The translations under genes were made by a program, and so were the position numbers. Positions 10,885 to 22,160 of a DNA stretch of 64,000 bases are shown here, in pieces. Numbering within the stretch: position 1 is the stretch's first letter; each line of letters opens with the position of its first letter. The notes below the pieces were generated by a model that was not told the DNA's origin, did no database searches, and worked only from the letters and a program-made list of their open reading frames with translations. Where the stretch lies: the NCBI GenBank assembly GCA_947359465.1, contig OX375872.1, forward strand, positions 5,585,741 through 5,649,740, read 5' to 3'. The DNA is from Metellina segmentata. Its lineage: Eukaryota; Arthropoda; Arachnida; Araneae; Tetragnathidae.

Positions 10885-12907
10885 GCTGTCGAAAAAAATG
10901 GTATTGGATAAAAAACGGAGTCAAGGGTTAGGGTTGCCAAAACACTTATTTGGCGAGAAGCTGGGTTACCAGATTTGGCAAAACATCTAGGGTGACCGTG
11001 TTCCAAAGGTTATCCTAAAGTTTCTTTTGACCATTGATCTGCGAGCTGCGTGCCGACCGTGGTATACATAAATAAGTCGCCGCACAGTGGAACGAAACAT
11101 TCTTAGGCGTTTCAAAAATGTGCCGCTTGGTTATTTTTTTAGATAGAAATTTAAAATTTGGTATCCTTTTCTATGCCGTATTGCCGGCTCTGCCACGAAT
11201 TTTAATATCAAATTAAGAATGTGTGTAAAGAGTAGTCATTAATGGACAATGGACCAACACTGTGGACCAACACTGTGCACTAACACTCTATTTTTCTTAA
11301 ACTATGCTATGCTATCGGTAAATCGGGACTTATTTTGATTTTTCAATAACTATTTAAAATTCAGCATAAGTATTCGACTTATTATAAGTTTTAAAACATT
11401 TTACTTGATTGATAGAAATATATGCGACCGCCCGTGTGCGGTGCACGCGCTGCACACCTGCTAGGATCGGCCCTGATAAAGGCGAGTCAAACAAATCTTT
11501 CTTCCGAATTCAAACTGAACAGTTGAACTATCCATTAAAACCTTAAATTTCTGTCTGAGAATTAGATAATGTAAAAAAAAAAATCTGTTCCGAAGTTATA
11601 AAAAATTAACAGTTTTTTGGGTTTCAATTGTTTCAAAGTTCAAAAGGAAACACTGTTTTCCAAAATATGAAACTGAAGGAGAGTTGAAAGTGTCTATCAG
11701 AATGTGTGGGGTGGGGGTGGGTGGGGTGGGGGGTGTGGGGGTGTGGGGTGGTGGGGGGGGGGGTGGAAGTCACGAACATTTTGAGTCCCTAGGCGTAGGT
11801 AATTTCGAAGCCCCTAGCATAGAAATCTGTTATTTACTGGTAAAAATGGGTTACACTCACGTCATATTAAAATTAAGTGTTTTAGTTTTTGTTACTTGTG
11901 GCGACTAGTTAATAAGTAAATCTAGTAAATAATTTAAAATAATTTCAATCTTGACATATTTTGTAAACAATTATTTATGTTTCATTGAAATAGGCTTTTG
12001 TTTTAGTGAAAATAAAATCTAAAAGTCAAAGAAACGAAAGAATCGAGTGCAAATTGATAAATGTACTAAAACACCATGCATGCAATTTAAAATTCTAAAT
12101 TTTAAGATGGACTCCAAATATTTTTTCTCTTATATTTCCGTCAATTACATAAGGTCAGATTTGCAAATTTTTTTTTATTTAGCCCAAGTTTGATCCGGGA
12201 AATCTTTTAATGACATTATCATGCTTGGGGAAAGCTGGTTCGATGTGGGAATTTCAAATGGAAATACGGGGAGGCTTTTCTTTGATGTCAACAGCTTTAT
12301 TTAAATAAAAACATCACGGGACTGGACAGACATAAAGAACTACAAGATAAAAACAAAGATTATAATTTATCAGTCCTGAGAACTTCTCTCATAGCTCATT
12401 TTTTATTTACATTTTTATTTCAATCGTAGCGTTGCAAAACGAACAGTAGTCTTGTTGGAGCCACAGAGTGCGACACCTGCTCTGCACGTCTAACTGAAGT
12501 ACCAAAGTTCACAAACATTAAAAAAGGGTGTTGGTATTTTAAATTTAAAAAATTATTTCGAATTAAATTTTCAAATTATTTGCAGTAGATATTTTCAAGT
12601 CGAAAGACACGATTTGTATGACTGTGTGATTACTTTCGGATACTATTTTGGCTAGTTGTCAAAAGCTTCATCATCAAAGTTTTCCAACAGCAGTGAAGAG
12701 TTAGTGTATGTGAGCGAATTAACTGAACAACTTATCGCATGTGTTAAAAGAAGGTTGTCTTTTTATTAAGAACTCAATCTGAACATGTATTATTCCTTGC
12801 AGTGCAGTCACCCTTCTTAACACAATCACCTAGTGGGGAAGTAACAAACTTTTATGCTAGCACAGTCATACGCCGACCTCTCATATGCTCATAGAAGCAA
12901 TGGAGAT
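10885..12907. other. No gene seen; G-rich tract and one hAT-like end
   Basis: About 2 kb without a recognisable gene. It contains a G-run tract (11705-11766) and, at about 11425-11473, a sequence whose reverse complement begins CAGGGCCGATCCTAGCAGG, the form of a hAT terminus. The other end was not found. Confidence 0.45.
11705..11766 (+). repeat. G-rich tract with quadruplex potential
   Basis: More than ten runs of four or more G separated by single T or GT, on the plus strand. Such spacing can form G-quadruplexes. The overlapping frame at 11684-11908 is glycine-rich only because of this tract. Confidence 0.85.
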
Positions 12908-13057
12908 AACCTTGAAGGATTGGATTGGATTGGATTTGGTTTTATGGCATTGAGTCCTCTTGGGACATATTATGCCAAACTCAAGATAAAAATCAGATAC
13001 ATAAAATAACAATGAAATGAGATGAGTCAAAACATAATGAGTAAATACTATATGAAA

Positions 13058-13723
13058 TTATATGTGATGGATAAAACCAATGTCATGTAAAAAGCTAAAA
13101 ATATTTGGATGAGGATTCTCCCCAACCATGTCTTCTAAAACCAATGTATAAGAATTAAAATATTTAAGTCGTTGCCTATTAAAATGAGAACATTCTATTA
13201 AAATATGTTTTACGGTTAATGGGCAAATGCAGTAGTTACAAATGGGATGATCTTCTCCGAGGAGGAGGTGTCTATGGGTGATCCTAGTATGTCCAATGCG
13301 GAGGCGTGTTATTATTACCTGCTGTCTTCTTAAAAGTGGTGACTGCCATTGAGTTATATTTGATTTAATAGCGCGGAGTTTGTTCTCCGTTTGATCACTC
13401 CATTCGCTCTGCCATTTCTCTTCCAAAAACTCGTAAATACTGGTTTTTAAATCACGATAAGGGATGGTATGGTCGATGTTATTTACTGCCGATTTGGCGG
13501 CTTGGTCAACTATTTCATTGCCTGATATCCCAACGTGCGATGGAATCCAACAAAATATTAAGTTAAAGTCCTTTGAAGAAAGATGATAAATGCTTTTGAG
13601 TGACTCTAAAACAATGGGATGACTGTCATGATCAGGATGTTTCAATGCCTGTAAAACACTTAATGAATCTGTAAAAATAATACATTTTTTATGAGAATGA
13701 TCCTATATATATTCTAACGCTTT
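13058..13723 (-). pseudogene. LINE ORF2, RNase H end
   Basis: This continues the ORF2 frame of the RT after two stops, TAA near 13721 and TAG near 13703, that interrupt it. It reads KKCIIFTDSLSVLQALKHPD and IFCWIPSHVGISGNEIVDQA, the third Asp block and the WIPSHVGISGNE block of RNase H. The C-terminal HILIECSHFNRQR with a Cys-x2-Cys (CNYCICPL) is the terminal zinc-like motif common in these ORF2 proteins. RNase H would remove the RNA template strand. The tail ends about 140 bases before the element's 3' end. Confidence 0.9.
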
Positions 13724-15780
13724 TTATATGGCCATGCTTTCAGAAGTAAAAACAGAACATGAAGAATGAAGTTTAAAACTGATAACAGAGTGATTAATAG
13801 TGAACGCAGCTCCAACATAGTTTGCCCTTTTAGATCCGTCCGTATAAATATGAATGAAATTAGAGTAATTTTCTAAATGTTTTTGAAAAAGTTGTTTGTA
13901 TATAATATCAGAAGTGTCTGCTTTATTGAAATTTTCGAACGGGTTTTGGAATTTAAAATAATGATTAAACCAAGGAGAGAAAGCATAAAGTTTTTTCTGG
14001 GTGACGTCAAGTGAAGAAAGTTCGGATCCGTTCATCACATCCAGCATTCTTAAGTGGAATGTAGGGATGAAGGATGTTTTAGCTTGATAGAGGCGTTTTA
14101 AATTTGGACTGTGATGAATGGTATGCAATGGGTGATGAGGGGTTGAGGTAATTCTAAAATAGTATTCCAGTGATAACAACTGTCGTCTTAAGTGCAGGGA
14201 AGGTTCAAAAGATTCTATGTACAAGCTGCTTACAGATGATGTCCTAAAGGCACCAGAACATAAACGTAAAGCTGTGTGGTGAATAGTGTTCAGGGTTTGA
14301 AGAGCAGATTTTCTTGCTGAACCATACACCACGCAGCCGTAATCTAATTTTGATCGTATTAAAGCTCTATATATTTTTAAAAGGCAAGTTCGATCGGATC
14401 CCCATGATAACTTAGATAAAACTCGTAAGATGTTAAGAGCTTTTTCACAACGTTTGCGTAGATTTAAAATATGCGGTTGAAAAGTCAACTTCTTTTCAAA
14501 TATGATACCTAAAAATTTAAAATTGTCCACAACATTAATTAAAATATCTTTGAAAAATATTTCAGGGTCAAGGTGAAGATTTCGTTTTCTGCAAAAATGA
14601 ACGCATGCAGTTTTCAATGGTGAAAAACTGAAACCATTTTCATTTGTCCAATGTGTGATTTTATTGACTGCCTGTTGTAGTTGTCTCTCTATCAAACGAA
14701 TGTCTTTAGCTGCGCATGAAATGTGAAGATCGTCAACGTAAATAAGACCTTTTACTGATGGAGGCAATTGAGAAACAATATTGTTAATTTTTAAAATAAA
14801 TAAAGCAACACTTAAAACACTGCCATGTGGCACTCCCTCCTCTTGAATAAAAACATCCGAGAAAATAGATCCAATTCTAACCTTAAAATATCTTTTCTCT
14901 AAAAATTTTTGTATAAAAATAGGCAGATTTCCTCTTATGTCATTATTAAAAATATCCCTTAAAATCCCATGTCTCCATGTTCGGTCATAGGCCTTTTCAA
15001 TATCGAACAAAATCGAGACGAGATGTTTACTTTGAACAAAAGCATTTCTAATTTCTGTCTCGAGAGCGACTAAGTTGTCAATAGTGGATCTATTTTTTCT
15101 GAAACCACTTTGGAGTGGAGAGAGACATTTATCTTTTTCTAAAACATAAACCAACCTAGCGTTGACCATCTTTTCTAGAACTTTGCATACGCAGCTTGTC
15201 AAGGCTATTGGACGGTAGTTCGAAGGATTCTTGGGGTCTTTGTTCGGTTTCAGTATGGGTATTATGGTAGCGTATCTCCATGACTGCGGAAAAGTGTACT
15301 CGTTCCAAATTCTGTTATAAAATTTCAGGAGATGATTTAAAGAACTATTTGAAAGATGTTTGAGCATGATGTAACTGATATTATCTGGGCCAGGAGTTGA
15401 TTTGTGGACTAAGGATAAAGCTTTTATCAATTCTGGAAAAGTAAAGTCACAATTATATGATAATATACTGTTTGAAGTAAAATTAATTTTATTCTTTTCA
15501 GATGCAATTTTGATTTTTTTTAAACTGTCAGGGTAGTTAGTGGAGCTGGATATTTCGGAAAGGCATGAACCAATTGTGTTTGCTATGTCTTTGGGTGCCG
15601 ATTGTATTTGGTTATTGTATTCTAGAATCGGAATTTGTCTGTTGGGGTAAACACCGGAAATTCTTTTAATTCTGTTCCATAATTGTTTACTAATGACTTT
15701 ACTATTTATACTATTGATATAATTCATCCAAGAATCCCTCTTACTACGTCGTTGGATTTTTCGAAAGGCCGCTTTTGTTT
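13724..15780 (-). pseudogene. LINE ORF2, reverse transcriptase and RNase H start
   Basis: A 667-codon open stretch holds a complete RT domain: SNYRPIALTSCVCKVLEKMV (motif 2), SGFRKNRSTIDNLVALE, LFDIEKAYDRTW (motif A), EGVPHGSVLSVALF (motif B, with His where Gln is usual) and GLIYVDDLHISC (motif C, YVDD). Its last residues HIYTDGSKRANYVGAAF are the first RNase H block. It is joined to the endonuclease by a one-base frameshift: at about 15760-15785 the frame reading KAAFRKIQRRSKRDSW continues into this ORF. The reaction in a live copy would be target-primed reverse transcription of its own RNA in the nucleus. Confidence 0.95.
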
Positions 15781-16737
15781 TTTTATAAAAATATAGTTTT
15801 CACTTGTTGGATATCTATTAAAAATATTCCAGGCTTTCCTCTGTTTCCGATAGGCATCGCTACATTCCTCATTCCACCAAGGTTTCTTCTGTTTTTTAGA
15901 CTTATTATTGACTTTTTTAATTGAGGCGTCAGCACTTGCTATAATTATGTCTGTAATTGTATTAGTAACTTCATTTATATCACCATTTTCTACCATATTA
16001 GTAAGGTCAGCAAGGCTAGTAAAAAGTGGCCAGTTGGCAGTTTCAAATATATAGTTAGGTTGGCTGACAGAGGGAGGTTGGTATTGGCCTACATATTTTA
16101 GTTTTATAGGATAATGGTCACTATTATAAAGGTAAGGATCCACAGAAAAGGTCCAAAATGGTAAAATTGAAGGAGTGCAAATTGCCAGATCTATTGAATG
16201 ATAAGTAAGTGAAGGTGAATGAAAGTAGGTAGGTTGACCGTTATTCATGATGCATAAATCATTGTCTGTTATTATTTTTTCAATTTGTTTGCCTCTATTA
16301 TTAATGTCTGAACTGCCCCAGAGAATATGATGGCCATTTAGGTCACCAAGTACGATGAATGGTTGCGGAAGTTGATCTATTAAATTATTTAAGTCAGAAG
16401 TGGCTATATGGGTGTTAGGAGGTAAGTATAAATTGCATATTGTTATCAAAATATTGACATGAAGTCTAACAGCAATAGCTTGCAGATTTGTTTTTAGGTT
16501 AATTTGAGTAACTGGAAAGTCATGGGAGGTTAGGAGTGCAACACCTCCACATGCTCTTTGGCCATCATCGTAATCTTTTCTAAATATACTGAAATAACGG
16601 ATGTTGGTGGTATCATTGTTTTTTAGATAGGTCTCCTGGAGGGCGATTGCAACTGGATTGTGCTTGTTTATGATGTCCTTAACATCCTCAATTTTTTGTC
16701 GAAAACCCCGGCAGTTCCAGGAAAGAAAGGAAGCCAT
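15724..16737 (-). pseudogene. LINE ORF2, APE-type endonuclease domain
   Basis: The 337-codon frame begins MASFLSWNCRGF and shows the AP-endonuclease motifs: ALQETYL (catalytic Glu), VLGDLNGHHILWGS (Asp/Asn pair), TYHSIDLAI and NSDHYPI (terminal Asp-His). This domain nicks the target DNA. The start Met at 16735-16737 lies inside the end of ORF1. After about residue 315 the frame runs out (PFEKSNDVVRGILG), because a one-base frameshift moves the protein into the RT frame. Confidence 0.95.
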
Positions 16738-16739
16738 AA

Positions 16740-17190
16740 AAATAACGGATAAAAGAAAAGAGAAAACTCCTTGTGTTTTATCGTCCTAGGACGAGATCTG
16801 TCTTGCCGAAGATCCTTCTTGGACTTGGGTGGCGAAGTCTCCAAGCCATCACTCTCTACAGATGAAATATCGCTTTCAGTGTTATATAGATTTATGAGGT
16901 CGTTGATGGAAGGATTAGTTATCAAGTTTCTGGATGTAACATCAGGCTGAAGAGAGGTTTGAGAAGTACTTTTAGCTATTTTGATATTACTTTGTTCAGA
17001 TGATATGGCTCTTTTTAAAGAAGTATTGATAGATCGATTTGGTTGATTTATCTGTTTTGTATTGGATGAGGTTGTAGCTGATGCTTTAGAAAAAAGAGGC
17101 GTTATAGGTTGGTTCATTGAAGTTTTATGTTGGGCAGATGGCTTAAAAATAGTTACATCGGTTTGAGTTCCGTTAGTTTTGAAAGTTTTT
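16740..17190 (-). pseudogene. LINE ORF1 C-terminal part, after a frameshift
   Basis: A Ser/Thr/Asn-rich low-complexity tail (149-codon frame 16668-17117) continues ORF1 in another frame. The break lies in a run of nine T on the plus strand near 17187-17195, a typical slippage site. The end of this part overlaps the start of the endonuclease frame. I recognise no domain here; its place behind the zinc knuckles is the argument. Confidence 0.7.
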
Positions 17191-18021
17191 TTTTACTATT
17201 GAAGAGTAAGAAATTCCAGGTTTTGGGGTGCGATCATTTATAATTTTTCGGGCCTCCGGAAATGAAATGTTTTGTTGAACTTTTATTGTTTGAATTTCTT
17301 TTTCAATTTGGAATTTAGGGCAAGACCTGGCAAAAGCTGGATGATCACCTTTGCAGTTTACACAGCAAAGGGATGATGATGTACAGATATCGGTCTTATG
17401 ATCACTACTGGAGCATTTTGCACAGGTCTCTTTGCCACGGCAAGCCATGAAAGAGTGACCGAATCTTTGGCATTTAAAACAACGAACTGGGTTAGGTATG
17501 AAAGGTCGAACTGGGCAATTTATATAAGCTATTTTTACGTGTTTTGGTAGACTTGGGGTATTGAAAGTTAGTATTAAATGTTTGGTGGGTATTTTTTGGC
17601 CGTTTCTTTGAATAGTTATTCTTCTGACATTTATTACAGATTGATTGGACAGGGATTCTAAAATATCTTCTTCGGTGTCATGTACTAAATCAGATTCGGA
17701 TATAACGCCTCTTGATGAGTTCAATGTCTTATGGGGTGTAACAGTCACTCCTATTGGACCAATGAATTTTATTTTTTGTATGTTTGAAGCCTGCGTTCTA
17801 TTTAAAACTTCTACAAGTATATCTCCTGCTAGTGTTTTTTTTATGTTTTTTGTTTCCCCAATCATACCTAATATAGTTTTGTGAAGTAAAATTGCTGATA
17901 TGGTTTTAAGACTTCCTTCATTACTTTTTATAATAAAAAAATTTTGTACTGATGTATTTGTTTCATTATTTTCAGTCGATAAATGCTCCACTGAAGAAGA
18001 AGTAAGTTTTTGATTTTCCAT
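17173..18021 (-). CDS. LINE ORF1, gag-like protein with three CCHC knuckles
   Basis: An intact 282-codon frame starting MENQKLTSSS. From about residue 180 it carries three zinc knuckles: CFKCQRFGHSFMAC, CAKCSSSDHKTDIC and CVNCKGDHPAFARSC. The part before them (about 60-170) fits the RRM-like fold region of I/jockey ORF1 proteins, by position only. ORF1 proteins coat the element RNA and act as chaperones. The end FPEARKIINDRTPKPGISYS is a common motif of arthropod LINE ORF1. The true protein was longer; a frameshift in a poly-T run cuts off its C-terminal tail. Confidence 0.92.
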   Translation of the reverse strand: MENQKLTSSSVEHLSTENNETNTSVQNFFIIKSNEGSLKTISAILLHKTILGMIGETKNIKKTLAGDILVEVLNRTQASNIQKIKFIGPIGVTVTPHKTLNSSRGVISESDLVHDTEEDILESLSNQSVINVRRITIQRNGQKIPTKHLILTFNTPSLPKHVKIAYINCPVRPFIPNPVRCFKCQRFGHSFMACRGKETCAKCSSSDHKTDICTSSSLCCVNCKGDHPAFARSCPKFQIEKEIQTIKVQQNISFPEARKIINDRTPKPGISYSSIVKKNFQN

Positions 18022-18560
18022 GATTGATAATTAGATATTCAGTCCCCGGCGGCACCACCCACCATGGAGTCCAACGAGGGGATACAGGTTCCTGTACCGG
18101 TGCTAGCCAGGGACTATACGGACCCAACTCACCCCTATGACTGCCCTAAGGAGCTAGTTGGTGAGCAGGTCCTTAGTCCTAGCAGGATATACCCACCAGC
18201 CGATCAATGTACTGGGACCAAAGTACACCTCCTGTTTGTCCGAAGCAGGAGCCGAAGCAATGTATTGGGGCGTTATGTTGTCCCTCAATCACCAGGATCA
18301 CCTTTTCCGAAGACACAGGTCTCCACGCACGGCAAACACGTGGGTGATATAATCCCCAAGAGGAGCTAAAAGCACAGACTGGCGAAAAGCTTCTCAAGGG
18401 GAGCCCTCACCTCCGAAGAGGCAACCACAATGAGGGAGGAAGAAAAAGCAAAAAGCAAAGGGCAGAGGAGAAGAAGAACAAAAGGGAGAAGAGATCACTC
18501 AGGTACCCCGGGGTTGTGAAGCCCGTACAAACCTAAAGAAGGAATGCCCCTGGGGGCTAA
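18022..18560 (-). promoter_or_regulatory. LINE 5' leader with presumed internal promoter
   Basis: This GC-rich 540-base segment lies between the element's 5' end (set by the 12-bp duplication) and the ORF1 start. LINEs of this group need a promoter inside the transcribed leader, so it is expected to hold one; I see no TATA box. Several minus and plus frames cross it but none looks like a protein. A short piece of a related leader lies at 58870-58950. Confidence 0.7.
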
Positions 18561-18572
18561 AACCTTGAAGGA

Positions 18573-18938
18573 ATATGCACAATATACACGGAGAAACAGA
18601 GTAGTGGGTGAAAGTCACCTCCTGAACGAGGACAGACCCGAAAGCACAAGACTGACTATGTCCAAGACGAACCAAACATTCATGGCATACAGTTATTGGT
18701 TTAGACTTCCCAAATTATGTTTCGATGAACCCGAATAGGTATTCCGGCGACAACTTGGAAAGGTTTAATACACTGCAACACATTGAAAGATCTTCTACTT
18801 CAGATTGAAAGACGAGTGATGATCAATCTCCACTCTGATACTTATAGCCCAGTTTTCTTCTAGTTCTATCACAGTCACACGCGTTACATATGACTCATCT
18901 GGTCATTTTTGTCGCCATAAATGACCTTGCTCTACCCT
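18573..18938. other. Spacer, nothing recognised
   Basis: Sequence between the LINE's right-hand duplication and the PIF-type MITE. No frame or structure assigned. Confidence 0.4.
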
Positions 18939-18941
18939 TTA

Positions 18942-19089
18942 GGCCCCGTTCACATGAGGCGTTTCAATGCGCTTTTGCGAGGCTAGCGAGGTCCCGCCAT
19001 TAAATTATGTTTTTTTATTCAAGTTTCTATCTTTGCGACCTCGCTAGCTCACCAAACGCGCGTTTTACGCTCCTCATGTGAACGGGGCC
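18942..19089. mobile_element. 148-bp MITE with PIF/Harbinger-like ends
   Basis: The left end GGCCCCGTTCACATGAGG is the exact inverse of the right end. The inverted repeat continues imperfectly for about 50 bases (GCTAGCGAGGTC on both arms), so nearly the whole element folds back. TTA flanks it on both sides (18939-18941 and 19090-19092), the three-base duplication of PIF/Harbinger elements. It has no coding capacity. Confidence 0.9.
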
Positions 19090-19253
19090 TTAATGTAAGC
19101 AAATTACTTATCAGAAGGGCAACTTTTTGCAACAAATGCAATCTTTTTTCACACGTTCTACGCTGCATGTAAAGTACTAAAACCAAAATTCCTCCTTCAT
19201 GGGGTGTATTGTAAGTGAGTTATAACCGCAACATAAATGCAACTTCTGCATAA

Positions 19254-19544
19254 ATGCAACCCACCTGTAACTTTTTAAAATTTAGCTTAAAATTAATTAA
19301 TATGAAATTACTATTTTATTTTTTGCCCTCTGAAACAACTCTTCGATCAAGTGTATCTGATCTTGCGAACGCCGAAGTATTGCGGATCAAACAAGAAGTT
19401 CATGGAAAGAAGATGTTCATCCTAATTAACGAAAGTGAAATAAATAACAAGAGTACTTTTAACACATTGGTTGGCACTCTTGATAATCCAGAGGAAACTT
19501 GCGTAATCCACTGCATAGTTTGTGAGGTGAGTGTCGATCATATA
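19254..19544 (+). pseudogene. hAT transposase fragment (CGGBP1-like type), first piece
   Basis: The frame shows VHGKKMFILINESEI and NTLVGTLDNPEETCVIHC, the region before the hAT core in the CGGBP1-like group of transposases, where INESEI stands for a first-Asp type 'DET' block. The N-terminal BED finger is not visible. The reading is cut at 19545 by the mariner and continues after it at 20864. Confidence 0.7.
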
Positions 19545-19546
19545 TA

Positions 19547-20861
19547 CAAAGGGCGTTCCATGTAAACCGAGAGTAAAATCATAAAAAATCAAGAAATATA
19601 TTTACAGAAAAAAATACATAATTATTTTTCAAAATACCTTCCCTCAGATGATATACAACGGTCCCATCGTTCAACAAACTTTTCAAAACAAGTAGAGAAG
19701 CCTTTTTCTGGTTTCAAAGAACCCTACACTGCTGAAATAACTTCAGAATCTGTTTAAATTTTCTACCACGGAGCTTCTCCTTCAACTTTGGAAACAGCCA
19801 GAAATCGCATGGTGCGAGATATCTGAACTGTAAGGGGGATGTGGTATGATTTTAATATTGCATTTTCTAAGATATTGCTGAACAGAAGTAGCGACATGCG
19901 GGCGAGCATTATCGTGATGTAATGTCCAATTCCCTACCAGTTCATGTCGCTTTCTCGATATGTGTTGTCGCAAAATTTTCAAAACTCAAATATAATATTA
20001 CCATTCACAGTAGTTTTTGGAGGCACAGCATGCTGATTGATTACACCTTTATGATCAAAGAAAATCATGACCTTTCCAGCAGATTTGGTTTGTCGGATTT
20101 TTTTCGGAGACGGAGGATCAGTGTGTTTCCATACACTTGCTGCGGACTTGGTAAGGGTATCAAAATGTTGCACCCAAGTTTCATCACCTGTTATTACAGT
20201 CTTTAGGAAATTCGGATCATTTTGAAGCATCTGTTTTCACTCACAACATTCGTGAATTCTTGTTTGCATTTGTTCTTTAGTAAAGTGATGAGGGACCCAT
20301 CTGGAACAAACATGGCGAAGCTGTAAATTGTTGCGTAGAATGCGAAATATATACGTTTTCGAAATGTTAGTTGATGCCGCTGTCTCCTCACATGTCATTT
20401 GCCGATTTTCTTGCAAGATTACCCACACAGTGTTAACATTTTGATCATACACAACACTTTCTGGTCGACCAGGCTTAGCAGCCAGTTCTGCAGACTAACG
20501 TCCTTTTTTGAAATCACCGTGCCACCTAAAAATCGTAGACTCACCAAAACATTTGTCTTTGTAAGCTTCTTTCATTAACTTAACTGTTTCTGGAGCTGTT
20601 TTGCCCAAACGATAGCAAAATTTTATGGCAGAACGCATTTTGCTTTTTAACTTTGAATCACTCACCTCCATTTCTGTAGGGCAAATAAAAACAGTTCTTT
20701 AAACAAGCACGAAACTAGGAAAATAAAATCGTCTGATTCATTTGGAATATTTACAATTGTACAGTTAACAGTTTGAAAAATCGCCTGCACTTTTATTTTT
20801 TAGTTGCGCGGTGTTGCCAATCTTAAAAAATTCACTCTCAGTTTATATGGAACGCCCTTTG
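19547..20861 (-). mobile_element. mariner element, 1315 bp, with TA duplication
   Basis: The left end CAAAGGGCGTTCCATGTAAA and the reversed right end CAAAGGGCGTTCCATATAAA match at 19 of 20 bases. TA lies on both sides (19545-19546, 20862-20863). Size and ends fit a complete mariner; only its transposase is damaged. Confidence 0.92.
19640..20672 (-). pseudogene. mariner transposase relic
   Basis: From 20672 the minus strand reads MEVSDSKLKSKMRSAIKFCY and STIFRWHGDFKKGR, the N-terminal helix-turn-helix. A stop follows, then AKPGRPESV and KTYIFRILRNNL (second HTH), a stop near 20235, then VITGDETWVQHFD with the first catalytic Asp. The next piece, in another frame, reads LHHDNARPHVATSV (second Asp) and PHPPYSSDISHHA, where the third Asp of a DD34D mariner would be PDLSPCD-like. 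At least three stops and two frame changes leave it inactive. Confidence 0.88.
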
Positions 20862-20863
20862 TA

Positions 20864-21040
20864 TATTGTTCGCCTCCCAGATATGACGTTTTAAAATATC
20901 TGAATGTTGAACGAAAGGAATTGGCGCTTCTGCTATCCAATATAGCACATTATATGAATGCGGCTGGCGCAGTTTTTCAAAGTTAAAGAAATTACTGGCC
21001 AATGATCGACCATTCAATGCTCTTCTGTATTTAAGAATGT
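20864..21040 (+). pseudogene. hAT transposase fragment, second piece
   Basis: After the mariner the plus strand reads DVLKYLNVERKELALLLSNI and AHYMNAAGAVF, the next block of CGGBP1-like hAT proteins (DNARYM-type motif). It then stops and most of the C-terminal half is missing before the right terminal repeat at 21224. Confidence 0.7.
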
Positions 21041-21327
21041 TTTATAATACTGTTATACACGACTAAAATTGTCAATATATTTTGAATTTTTTCTTTTTTT
21101 ACGGATAATTTATTCTAGAATTTAGTGTATAAAATATAAATGCAACTTTATTTAAATAAATGTAACTTTAGGGAATGATAAATGTAACTTTTCCCATTTT
21201 TACTGCAACAAAAAAGTTGCCCTACGTATCAGCGTTCTACTGAAACCGGAAATAATCGTTTACGATGGAAGCAGAGCGCTGTGACACCGATCTTCTTGTG
21301 GTGGGTCTTCTTGAATGCACAAAATAA

Positions 21328-21700
<373 letters not shown>

Positions 21701-21938
21701 AGTGACTATGCAAGTGACTATACAAAGATATTTCAAATGATTTGTGCCAGAAGAGTCCCCTAATTTTTCCAAACTAGCTATTATTGTTTTACAACCTATT
21801 TATGCGAAGCGTTCTTATTTCAAGTTCTCGACGCCACACCAGATATTAGAATGCAACTTACTAATATATCAATTCATTTATTCATAAAAGAATGTGTTTT
21901 TATAAAAATTTTTTTTTTTAAGTGTTCCTATTTGTCAG

Positions 21939-22160
21939 CAGTTTTATCAATAATTCGACTTCAAAAAGAAAACATCTTTTCCTCAGTGGAGGTAATTTGC
22001 TGTTTAATTAATTGACTCCGATAAATTCTCTTTGAATACACATAAGAACTTCTCGCCGAATCAGCGGCTTTCAGATAGATCTTATCTCTTTCACTTCCTT
22101 TGTTACGCTGGCAGATATTTTTAAGACGCTGTTCGAACAGAAGGCTTGCTGGCGGAAACA
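21939..22160 (-). repeat. LTR-like repeat, copy 1
   Basis: On the minus strand it begins TGTTTCCGCCAGCAAGCCTT and ends GAATTATTGATAAAACTG. Related copies lie at 48345-48510 and 58152-58388. The last copy stands directly upstream of a BEL/Pao gag on the same strand, which suggests these are LTRs of that family. This copy is alone, like a solo LTR. Confidence 0.6.

Larger units (their letters stand above)
12920..18560 (-). mobile_element. Full-length I-like non-LTR retrotransposon (LINE)
   Basis: The element reads on the minus strand: a GC-rich leader of about 540 bases (18560-18022), ORF1, ORF2 with endonuclease, reverse transcriptase and RNase H, and a tail of CCAAT-type repeats (AATCCAATCCAATCC on the minus strand). 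The 12-mer AACCTTGAAGGA occurs on both sides, at 12908-12919 and 18561-18572, a target-site duplication that fixes both ends. Length is 5641 bases. An APE endonuclease plus C-terminal RNase H and a YVDD RT box suggest the I superclade rather than classical jockey. ORF1 and ORF2 both carry lesions, so it is full length but dead. Confidence 0.93.
19115..21224 (+). mobile_element. hAT element with 8-bp duplication, carrying a mariner
   Basis: Ends: the left reads AAGGGCAACTTTTTGCAAC and the right, reversed, TAGGGCAACTTTTTTGTTG. They are flanked by CTTATCAG (19107-19114) and CGTATCAG (21225-21232), 7 of 8 bases alike, the eight-base duplication of hAT elements. Repeated ATAAATGCAACTT / AAATGTAACTTT motifs lie near both ends, as subterminal motifs do in hAT elements. 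A 1315-bp mariner splits its coding part. Confidence 0.85.

Noticed and set aside
11684..11908. Glycine-rich 74-codon frame
   Set aside because: Its composition comes from the G-run tract; no start context or family.
18064..18397. Overlapping frames on both strands 5' of LINE ORF1
   Set aside because: They lie in the GC-rich leader of the LINE, where open frames are expected by chance.
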